Shown: piece after piece, positions 56,108 through 64,000 of the stretch
Position numbering within the stretch: position 1 is the first letter of the stretch
Layout: the number at the start of each line of letters is the position of its first letter
From: Diploptera punctata
Taxonomy: Eukaryota > Arthropoda > Insecta > Blattodea > Blaberidae
Assembly: GCA_030220185.1 (NCBI GenBank)
Contig: JASPKZ010003432.1
Span: 434,001-498,000, forward strand
Direction of reading: 5' to 3'
Length of the DNA: 64,000 bases
Made by a program: the position numbers and the translations under genes
The notes under the pieces: generated by a model
What the model saw: only the letters and a program-made list of their open reading frames with translations
What the model was told of the DNA's origin: nothing
Databases searched by the model: none

Positions 56108-56158
56108 GTGTGTGTATATATATGTATGTGTGTGTGTGTGCGCGTGCGTGCGTGTGTG
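56108..56158. repeat. (GT)n-rich tract
   Basis: TGTGTGTATATATATGTATGTGTGTG followed by GCGCGTGCGTGCGTGTG. Confidence 0.85.
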
Positions 56159-56249
56159 ATAACTGATATGTGGAGCAATAGTGGAAGCATTTTTTTCTCG
56201 GAACCACACTCAGCATATATGAATAAATTAAGAAAAGGTCGAGTTTGTT

Positions 56250-56490
56250 AAGCAGCAAAATCGGACCATTAAGAGTGGAGGTTAACCTAAAACAAAAATT
56301 AAAAAGCCCTATAGCGGCCGCAATTTTCGATTTTTCGCAACGATACTCGTTACATGCGAATAAAATAAATTATAAAAAGGTATTTCCAAAAACCAGCTAA
56401 ATCCGACCATTAGGAGTGGCTGTTTTATCTGAAATCCGAAATTAAAAAAAAAACTCTAATGGCTGCCGCTTGTTTTTTCACAGCGAAACT
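56250..56490. repeat. imperfect direct duplication, units of about 140 bp
   Basis: AAATCGGACCATTAAGAGTGGAGG...CCCTATAGCGGCCGC...TTTTTCGCAACGA and AAATCCGACCATTAGGAGTGGCTG...CTCTAATGGCTGCCGC...TTTTTCACAGCGA are diverged copies. Confidence 0.7.
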
Positions 56491-57325
56491 GTAAACATAC
56501 CATTTAATTATCAAAATATATAGGCTATTTATTTCGTAATGAAGCATAATCGGAATCGTAAATTCGACTTGCTGAGGAATTCGCTTGTTTTACGCATTTC
56601 CTGCGTAACGGACATTTCAATTTTATAGTGTTAGTAACAAGTAAAAAAAAAAAATATATATATATATAAACTGCATTCGTGATTTATACCTTGTTGTTAC
56701 AAACCAATCTTTAAGTCGGGCAAGTAGTTTCTGGTTAGGAACCAGGGCTGCTGATTATTTGCGTTCAGCAACGAAAAGAAATCGCCGCCATTCACTAGCA
56801 TAGTTTCCCGGACCAATCACAATTTTGATTGATTTGATGAACGTAAAAGTAAGTAGTCTACAAAGACAGATATTTAAGTTAAGGCAGAGAATTGGGATTA
56901 ATTTAATTATATAAATTTGTGTCAAAAACAGTTACGATATAATGACTAGATTTACTGAGCCCTGTGTTGGACGATTGTGATGTTGATTACATGCGTTAAT
57001 GCGATCTAGTTTCAGTGTCAACGACTCTGGCCAGTGATGTTTATTTTTATGTGCAACCGGCAGAGAAATGTCCGCCCTTCATCAAACATTTGTATCACAT
57101 CCAAAATGACAGAAATATTTATATCCAAGCTTACTTGATCTCTAGGAATTTAACATTAGTGGAAATGTCTTTCAGAATACTGACAAAACCTTGCACTGTA
57201 CGCAGATTTTTTTTTATTTTTTTATTTACTGAAGACCTTTTTTTTTCTCTGTCTTCAGCCTTTATCGTTGAAGGGCTGCTCAATAGACAAAATTAGAGGA
57301 AAGTTAGGTAAATAATAATAACAAT
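56491..57325. other. no gene seen
   Basis: A 93-codon plus frame (57015-57296) has no recognisable domain or splice context. Confidence 0.3.
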
Positions 57326-57336
57326 AATATCAATAA

Positions 57337-57395
<59 letters not shown>
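57326..57395. repeat. (AAT)n microsatellite
   Basis: Interrupted then perfect AAT units. Confidence 0.93.
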
Positions 57396-57612
57396 GTATA
57401 CTCGGACCAACGGATCTGTGTCCCTATAGCGCTGACATCGTTCTTGGAAAAGTATACGTCAATACTCACACCATTTCACCGCACTCTCCTCCCACTACGT
57501 CAAACAGCAGCCATCGAGTAGGGATGTTGCCAAACTTCCCCCAGTGTCATGGCTCTTGAATATTGAATAATGCTAGGCTGGAGTCGAGTTGACAACACTG
57601 GAGTGTAAGTGC

Positions 57613-57613
<1 letters not shown>

Positions 57614-57700
<87 letters not shown>
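57614..57700. repeat. (GA)n microsatellite, about 43 units
   Basis: Pure GA run. It creates artificial Leu-Ser repeat frames on the minus strand. Confidence 0.97.
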
Positions 57701-57703
<3 letters not shown>

Positions 57704-57815
57704 GAATGCAGGGAGGGAAATGATTTGTCAAGGCAGAAAAGAAAGTAGGCTTTAGTTCGCATATCTTACGGGGGCACATATCAGTTGGACAGACAATAGT
57801 AGTAGTAGCAGCAGC

Positions 57816-57817
<2 letters not shown>

Positions 57818-57887
<70 letters not shown>

Positions 57888-57888
57888 C
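57818..57888. repeat. (AAT)n microsatellite, about 23 units
   Basis: Preceded by short AGT and AGC runs. Confidence 0.96.
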
Positions 57889-57892
57889 TCTC

Positions 57893-58090
57893 TTTATCTT
57901 ATTAAACCTTTCCCTTTAGAGCTGCTTTATATTCCCCACTTCACTCGGGCCCTACAGGGACCTGACCTGCCGAGAGAGGATTTGTAACTCTGGATCGCAC
58001 CCATATATATTTTTTTGGTCACACAAGAACATGGAGAACCTCCCTGAATGAGTGATCAGCTCAATATCAGGGGCACACCCGACACAACAC
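57893..58090 (-). mobile_element. dispersed repeat family G
   Basis: TCTTATTAAACCTTTCCCTTTAG, CCTGCCGAGAGAGGATTTG, GGTCACACAAGAACATGG and GAGTGATCAGCTCAATATC. Longest copy of the family in the window; probably a retroelement 3' end. Confidence 0.55.
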
Positions 58091-58149
58091 AAACATTAAA
58101 GACAAGACATACCATATTCTCATTAATTAATACTAAACAGGGCGAATAT

Positions 58150-58320
58150 GGTATGGATGATGATTATGATTCCCAGATTGTGTTTGGGGACCATTTGGGC
58201 CTTAAAGTTTACCGACATTTGTCTTACTGGTAAGGAAAAACTCCAAAACACTTATCCCAAAATTTGATCCCGACCGGGGATCGAAACCTGGTTCGATGCA
58301 ACAACGTTTATTCTAAACTG
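58150..58320 (-). mobile_element. SINE family D
   Basis: GGGGACCATTTGGGCCTTAAAG, CCTGGT-like body, and GATCCCGACCGGGGATCGAAACC (B-box, reversed). Confidence 0.7.
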
Positions 58321-58326
58321 ATGTCC

Positions 58327-58640
58327 GCCGTGCTGGCTCAGGTGGTATCATGCCTGCTTCCCGACTAACAGGCCCGGGTTTAATACCCGGAGACATGGAA
58401 ATTTTAAATTGTTAAATTAAATTAAATGTACAGTTTTAAATTTCGTCACCCAGGAGGAGTTGTGGTGCACAATTTTTAATCGCTAGATTGTGCATCAGAT
58501 TCCTGCATTAAATTGCAAATCCCTCCGCAGTACATATATTCAGAAGGCATGCGGTACTCTTGACAGCGATTCGTTCTTGGAATGGGGACTTAAGTCTGAC
58601 GTCCTTGGCGTTTTTCGACAGGAGTAGGCTATGTCCGGCA
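58327..58640 (+). mobile_element. tRNA-headed SINE, other family
   Basis: GCCGTGCTGGCTCAGGTGGTATCATGCC (A-box) and GGCCCGGGTTTAATACCCGG (B-box), followed by GACATGGAAATTTTAAATTG and a body ending near CCTTGGCGTTTTTCGACAGG. Confidence 0.65.
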
Positions 58641-59199
58641 CGAGGTTTCACCTTTTTCCTTCTATTCATCATCACCCCTCATACAACACACTTCATACTA
58701 CACAAACCTGAAGCAAAATATTTTCAATCGAGCTAGCAATTTTTTTTTTTTGTAACTAAACTCAGCATGGTTATTAAAATGCAACAAGAAAGTTATTTTA
58801 GAAGAAATTAGCAAAATCCTCTCATTTGAATTGGGGATTTACCTACAAACCGAAATAAAAAGAAAAATAAAAAAGTAGAAATTACTAACATTTGCGTCAA
58901 ATTACATAATAATGTACCAGACAATGTATACTAATAACAGAGTTTTACATGATCTTGCTTTCTTTGCAGTCCGGAACATTTAAATATCTGGCAAGATAAA
59001 TTATTGTTTCGCCAATTTATGGTTAGGATATGGAACTAGATCATTAACCCTAATTGAATAAGACTGGTTTTCTTAGAATTGGCACTTACTATTAGTGAGT
59101 CCCAAGCAGTAAAATTGACATTACTTCATAACTGATTAAATGATGGACTCATGTTTAATGGGACTAAATAAACATAATAATATCCAGGATGAAATCATT

Positions 59200-59510
59200 T
59201 TTTTTCTAATGCCACTAGGTTGTCTTTTATGGCATTTCTGGCTTTCTCCCCTGGCCTTGACGGAATTGTAATCCATTCCTTAGTTTGGGGCACCTGGAAG
59301 GCGGAGTTACGTTACCCCGATGGTATGATGGGTGATAAATGATAATGAATCGCCAGGAGAGTTTTTAACCTAAACTTAACCTAAATTTCAGATCATGAGC
59401 AACCACAGGATCATTCCCTTTAAGAAAAAATCCTATGCTCTGACCGGGAATCGAACCCGGGACCTATAAACAATAGTCGGTAATGCTGACCACTAGCCCA
59501 TGAGGCTAGC
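59200..59510 (-). mobile_element. SINE family F
   Basis: The minus strand starts GGCTAGCCTCATGGGCTAGTGG (A-box-like), then CCCGGGTTCGATTCCCGG (perfect T-arm B-box) and a body ending in the GGGGCACCTGGAAGGCGG block shared with 23095. Confidence 0.75.
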
Positions 59511-59819
59511 CAATAAAAGAATATAAAATGAGAAGAGATATTTTTCAATAAATAAAGTATTTAAATTCAAAATATCCGTCACGTGAAACAAAAACAGGGT
59601 GTGGCTGTGTCGTGGACACGGCCGTGTGTTTTACATGAATACGTGTACTGTCCGTAACGGATATTTTCTTTGAGCGTATTATATGCATGTCATAATACTT
59701 TTTTAACACTAAGCAGTCCTTCGGATTTCCATGTTTTATTTGTGATGGCAACATTATCCTTTCGTCGGGTTCAGTAAAGAAACCAAGTAAACAAATTATT
59801 ACTGTGTTATAAATTTATA

Positions 59820-60300
59820 TGATAGGTCTGTGATACGAAATGTACGAAACAAATGGCATACAGGTTACATCGAGATTTCTGTTAAACGCTAAATCAATAC
59901 ATGTATTACCTAGCATTGTTGGCGAAGTTTCGATGTAAGACAAATTATAAACTCGCTGCGCAAGAAGTCGGCCAACGAGCGATCTTGCGATATATTAACA
60001 TTAAAGTCTCCGGCCATCATGATTGGTGTAGTGAGATCTGGGTCGTATTCGGGTAAAATCCTAACGATGTTTTTAGAATACTTTAACAGCGATCGTAACT
60101 ACAGATATTAATTTCTGCTAACGCTGTACCCAGAAGGATGTACACACACCCGAGTATGAATTTGAAGGTGCCATTGGCTGTTACGTTTACTAGACAGACA
60201 TCACCAACCTTTGGGTCCTCGATCTGCAAATTTATTGAATGCCTGAACCATTGGCTCGGCCGCCCCAGCTGCAGTTATACTGGCGCCGCAGTTGATCAGC
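59820..60300 (-). mobile_element. Helitron-type endonuclease (EEP domain) remnant
   Basis: Minus strand, three frames in order: NLQIEDPKVGDVCLVNV then GTFKFILGCVYI; IVRILPEYDPDLTTP then IMMAGDFNVNISQDRSLADFL (catalytic GDFN); TCIDLAFNRNLDV then FVSYISYHRPI, ending at a stop. These are the last strands of an exonuclease-endonuclease-phosphatase domain ending S-x-H (YISYH). The form fits the EEP proteins linked to Helitron/PIF1-like helicases in arthropods. Two frameshifts show it is dead. Confidence 0.7.
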
Positions 60301-60674
60301 TCGGACGCCTTCACTCCTATATGTTATCGGCACAGCTTCACTCTCTCATATGTGCTTTATGGGTACATCTGGATTGCTCTTGAGAAGCCCTTTCCAACCG
60401 TATACGATCTCTATATTTTGATTTGGCTTTTTGACGAGTATAGACCGACATTGCATTATTTATTTTAGTTGTTTTACATTAATACCGTATATATTCACTA
60501 CAACTATTTCACACCAATGTTTCATATACGCAATATATAGGTTCTGATGAACTGACGCTTGAAACTCAAACAATCATAGTAACTTTTACGATTCAAAATT
60601 TATACTAATCGAAAATTATGTGACGCAGCGAAACGACCTCAAAATGGCGGCGCTTTCCCATCCGCCGCGACAGT

Positions 60675-60677
<3 letters not shown>

Positions 60678-60739
<62 letters not shown>
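60678..60739. repeat. (CA)n microsatellite, about 30 units
   Basis: Pure CA run. Confidence 0.96.
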
Positions 60740-60740
<1 letters not shown>

Positions 60741-60939
60741 CGTAACGAATTCTTTGATCCTTATCTATCGAGTGGTGTAATTAAATTTTGGTTGTAGATG
60801 ATAGATATGTAGCTGCAACACCAAACTGTATCCCCCGATTTTGTTATCATTAGTTTCCTGAATTGCCTCCCACAATGGATGCAAATTTAAAGACGTAATC
60901 ACGTAAAAAAAAAGTTTAAAAACTTGGTAGGTCCCTAAA

Positions 60940-60990
60940 CTGTTAGCACCTGAAGATGGAACATGTTGCGAAAGGTTTACAACGAAGCTT
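60940..60990 (+). ncRNA. possible decayed hammerhead-like motif
   Basis: CTGAAGA at 60950, a short self-complementary GAACATGTT segment in the stem II position, then CGAAAG and a weak wobble stem III AGGTTT before A|CAACG. Stem I does not pair convincingly. Listed as a candidate only. Confidence 0.3.
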
Positions 60991-61417
60991 TTCATATTTA
61001 AGGACGACTGAGATCTCAGGTACAATTTTATAATTTTGACCTTATACGCAGTGTCGATAGGTCCTATATATTTACATGGGTAAAGAATATTTGATGACAA
61101 CATAATTTTTGATTAAATGTGTTTCTTCATCTATAAATAAAGTATAGAAACTACGTTTATTAAGCAATTGCTGCATATTTGAGTAATTAGTATCATGGCT
61201 TTCTCTAGTGTCGAAAACATGTGTTACTCAACATATAGAGTGGATATAAATATAATATCATGGATACTGTGTGCTAATAGTTACATTATTACTATAATGA
61301 ATGATGCTCGCGGCTTCACTATTGCAAGTGAACTTTTATTTTGTGTAACGCCAATTTTACACAAGCTAGTTTAACTCGTAAGCAGTACTAATATATATGT
61401 GTGTGTGTGTGTGTGTG

Positions 61418-61755
61418 TCCCGCGCCGTAGCCTAGTGGTTAAGGCAGGAAGCCTTGGCGCAGAGCTACAGGACTTGCGCTGGTTCGAGTCTCCATGAGGG
61501 AAGGAATTTTCTCACGGTATTTCGGCCAGTATGGGACCGGTGCCCACCCAGCATCGTGATGCATTTGGGTAGCTACAATAAGTAGCGGCTCCAGGTTGAG
61601 AAACCCAGCTATAACGGCTTGGGGACTCGACATGCTGACCACATGCCACCCCTACACTGGCTGATTATCATCTACCTCTGTGATTGACACATGTGGATGT
61701 GAGGCCAGCAGCCGGCTGGTAGGCTAAGGGCCTTGTAGGCCTGTCGCGCCAGGAG
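61418..61755 (+). mobile_element. SINE family A, full-length copy
   Basis: CCCGCGCCGTAGCCTAGTGGTTAAGGC (A-box), GCTGGTTCGAGTCTCC (B-box), the body with CGGCCAGTATGGGACCGGTG, and the end GGCCTGTCGCGCCAGGAG. Flanked by (GT)n on both sides (61398-61417 and 61758-61798). Confidence 0.92.
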
Positions 61756-61799
<44 letters not shown>

Positions 61800-61875
61800 G
61801 GGGCATTTTTGTATCGCGGACCAAATGGAAGAAAGGAGACTGGATCGATAGGCCCAACTAAAACTGTTATGGGTT

Positions 61876-61877
61876 AA

Positions 61878-61948
<71 letters not shown>
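61876..61948. repeat. (ATT)n microsatellite
   Basis: About 24 ATT units directly before a LINE 3' fragment. Confidence 0.96.
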
Positions 61949-61951
<3 letters not shown>

Positions 61952-62063
61952 TCCTGGAGTCAGGGAATATATTTATACATGAAGGAAAAACATCTGCAAC
62001 CAGGAGATTGGACGTACCGACAAAATTGGCTATTAGGAATCGAACGATGTCAGACATTAAACA

Positions 62064-62068
<5 letters not shown>
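61949..62068 (+). mobile_element. LINE family L2x, 3' end fragment
   Basis: CTTCCTGGAGTCAGGGAATATATTTATACATGAAGG and GGCTATTAGGAATCGAACGATG match 52115-52215. Confidence 0.75.

Positions 62069-62112
<44 letters not shown>
62069..62112. repeat. (AT)n microsatellite
   Basis: About 21 AT units replacing the GATA tail of the LINE fragment. Confidence 0.96.
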
Positions 62113-62114
<2 letters not shown>

Positions 62115-62475
62115 GGCTGCGGTGGGCTGGTGGTTATATTCCGAGGCATGCGGGTTCAAACCCGAATATGGTCGATGGATTTTTAGGATGGAAAAATCCA
62201 AGGAACAAGTCGTCCGGGAGGGACTTTAAGCCGTGGGTCCCGAATCTGAAGATTTTCAGGCGCGTAAAAGAACCATGAGCCTGAATAAAAAGACCTTTAT
62301 GCAAAATTTACCGAGCGTTTCACACCCAGTAATACCTTAATTACCCATTCTCATTGAAGCTCTAGATCGACCCCATATCGCTCGCTGACGTCTATGGGTA
62401 AATGAGCGTAACTAAATTAACTTGCTCAATCAGTTCTCAGTCAGGGAGCGCTCTAATCCCGGTCCAAGGAAGGAA
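62113..62475 (+). mobile_element. SINE family B, full-length copy
   Basis: TCGGCTGCGGTGGGCTGGTGG head, CGGGTTCAAACCCGAA (B-box), GATGGATTTTTAGGATGG, CGGGAGGGACTTTAAGCCGTGG and a TGGGTAAATGAGCGTAACTAAATTAACTTG tail. It ends in an (AAT)n(ATT)n tract at 62482-62530. Confidence 0.85.
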
Positions 62476-62529
62476 AGGGCTTAATAATAAGAATAATAAC
62501 AATAATAATAATTTATTATTATTATTAAT

Positions 62530-62860
62530 AATATTGAATGTGGAAAACGTACTAACAGAGAGCTACATGGTATTTATGGGAAGTTACACATAATACAAGC
62601 AGTTATCTTGTAGACTGTTACAGGCATACATGTGTACCAATGTGGAATGTAAATCAGGCATGGAAACTTACTGTAGGAAAGTCAGAACAAAAAGCGCCTA
62701 GTAGGTAAGTAGGCCAAGAATGAGGTAGGAGAATAATATTACTTCTTATTTGAGGGATAAATTATAGAATGTACGATTAAGAAATGTTAGCTCTGGATAA
62801 TCATCAACGGAGAGCTTATTTTCGTGCTTCCATGAACGTCCAAGTTCCACAGTGTCAATT
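62530..62860 (+). mobile_element. LINE family L1x, 3' fragment
   Basis: GTAGGCCAAGAATGAGGTAGGAG...GGAGAGCTTATTTTCGTGCTTCCATGAACG; broken frame. Confidence 0.65.
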
Positions 62861-62908
62861 AACATTAAATTGTTGTTATTTTTACTAGATCTATTATTAT
62901 TATAAGCA

Positions 62909-63090
62909 TCCACCGCTGTGGTCTCGAGGTAGCGTCTCTGCCTCGTACACGCCGGACGCGGGTTCGATCCCCGGTCGGGACAATTTTCCTGGGTGGAATT
63001 TTTCGGGGGTTTTCTTCACCTGTAAAACTAATGTCAGGAAACATTAAGGCCCAAACGGTCCCCGAATGTCATCTGACCATCATAATCACC
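62909..63090 (+). mobile_element. SINE family D, full-length copy
   Basis: CCACCGCTGTGGTCTCGAGGTAGCG head with CGGGTTCGATCCCCGG (B-box), a GTGGAATTTTTCGGGGG body and CCCAAACGGTCCCCGAATGTC. Best-kept tRNA-like head of the family. Confidence 0.88.
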
Positions 63091-63099
63091 TTTTTTCAT

Positions 63100-63650
63100 A
63101 TTCGCCTTGTTTAGTAGAATATGTGTGAATGGTGTGTTTCGTCTTAATGTTATGTTGTCGCGGAAGAGGCCTTGACATTGAACTGATCATTCATTTGGGT
63201 TGGCCCTCTATGTCCTTGTGTCGTCAAAAATGTATTGCGTGTTCTGTAGTTTAAAATCTCTTTCCAGACAGGTTGTGGCACAAGGCCGGGTGGCTTGTGG
63301 CATGTGAAAGTGTCTATAAGATGAGAAGTTAAACTACACTACAGCCACCATATATCCGGCTCTGAGGTTTAGGTTATACGAGATGTAAAGGGAAAAACTC
63401 GCCCTCTACTTCCAATAAGGAAGTAGTTGATTGGGAGTAGATGTCTGCCACAACCAATCACTGCTCTTGACGCAGCTATAGCGCGCTAGTAAGGTTTGAA
63501 ATTGCTGAGATGTTGTCAGCTGTATGTCTGCTAACCACATTCATAAAGCGGCCCCTCCCACTGAATATCCGTATCGGCAACACTGACGTGAAAACGTCAG
63601 GGCCGGAGAAACGGTGGCTGGGGTATAAGTTAATGGAATGGAATGATTAT
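63100..63650. other. no gene seen
   Basis: Mixed-composition sequence with one GTTGTGGCACAAGGCCGGGTGGCTTGTGGC patch. No frame of note. Confidence 0.3.
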
Positions 63651-63654
63651 AATC

Positions 63655-64000
63655 GGAGTTGCTTTGGTATTATGAGTATTTGAGAATAAAGTTTTTTTGG
63701 ATCAGAGAGAGACGAACAGACAGGTGAATGGAAAATACTACGTAACAGTGAGCTATATGATCTTTATAGGAAGTCAGAAACGGGGGCTGCACCTCTTTTT
63801 ATCAACAGGGGGGTCGATATGATTATTCTAGAAATTATTGAATTATAAAATGAAAATAATCTTTCAGTAATAGATTTTGATAAGATCAGTTAAGTCATGT
63901 AGACTGCGATGGGAGGAAAATATGGCACGAATGGGAAATAAAAGAGAGACATGGAAATTATTGTAGGAAAACCAGAGGAAAAGCGCGCCAAGTTGGTAGG
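63655..64000 (+). mobile_element. LINE family L1x, running off the right edge
   Basis: GAGTATTTGAGAATAAAGTTTTTTTGGATC and GGCACGAATGGGAAATAAAAGAG...AGAGGAAAAGCGCGCCAAG follow L1x order (upstream of GRPR). An unrelated piece near 63785-63840 interrupts it. Confidence 0.65.

Noticed and set aside
57547..57779. Leu-Ser repeat proteins
   Set aside because: Translations of the (GA)n microsatellite. The Tyr-Ile and His-Thr repeat frames at 55.5 and 61.7-62.2 kb are likewise microsatellite artefacts.
60138..60383. 81-codon plus-strand frame
   Set aside because: Antisense to the EEP remnant and adjoining sequence.
39121..64000. upstream ARID3 exon (TLRTQ end, PIMAK motif)
   Set aside because: No convincing minus-strand match was found by eye; GCCATCATGATTGG at 60014 looked similar but belongs to the EEP endonuclease fragment.

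Overview
The window is AT-rich nuclear DNA from a large, repeat-packed arthropod genome. The evidence is spliced exons with GT/AG borders, long introns, several tRNA-derived SINE families, many 5'-truncated non-LTR retrotransposons, Penelope-like elements, a rosa-type mariner and abundant (AAT)n, (AT)n, (CA)n and (GA)n tracts. A cockroach or termite (Blattodea) is my best guess. It rests on repeat style and on a small fragment of a Bacteroidota-like dapA gene that would suit the cockroach endosymbiont Blattabacterium; this is inference, not proof.

Only one host gene is well supported, on the minus strand: the 3' part of an ARID3 / dead ringer (retained) transcription factor. Three coding exons join in phase: 39120-38828 (end of the ARID DNA-binding domain), 28388-27960 (middle region ending in HIKIASRG) and 24935-24826 (end of the REKLES domain, stop TAG). 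The introns are about 10.4 kb and 3.0 kb. The exons for the rest of the ARID domain were not found between 39120 and 64000 and presumably lie beyond the right edge.

The rest is mobile DNA. 1-16 kb: Penelope-like fold-backs, an R2-type retrotransposon remnant, the dapA fragment, a 338-bp tandem duplication, an internally deleted DD41D mariner, a piggyBac-like fragment and a fold-back holding a 47-bp tandem array. 16-24 kb: SINEs, a compact fold-back and one copy of an unnamed repeat whose inverted partner is at 42 kb. 24-39 kb: the ARID3 gene with LINEs and three fold-backs in its introns. 39-64 kb: many SINEs, at least nine LINE fragments, nested insertions, a Helitron-type endonuclease remnant and microsatellites.

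The most striking hidden signal is a superfamily of fold-back elements whose arms carry hammerhead-ribozyme-like motifs (CTGANGA, stem II, GAAA, palindromic stem III). In one element the frame running into the ribozyme resembles the C-terminus of a Penelope-like GIY-YIG endonuclease. At 15.5-16.2 kb the 47-nt motif is tandemly repeated about 13 times, and the last unit is a textbook hammerhead. Ends of repeats are approximate throughout, because they were judged by eye from copies within this window.
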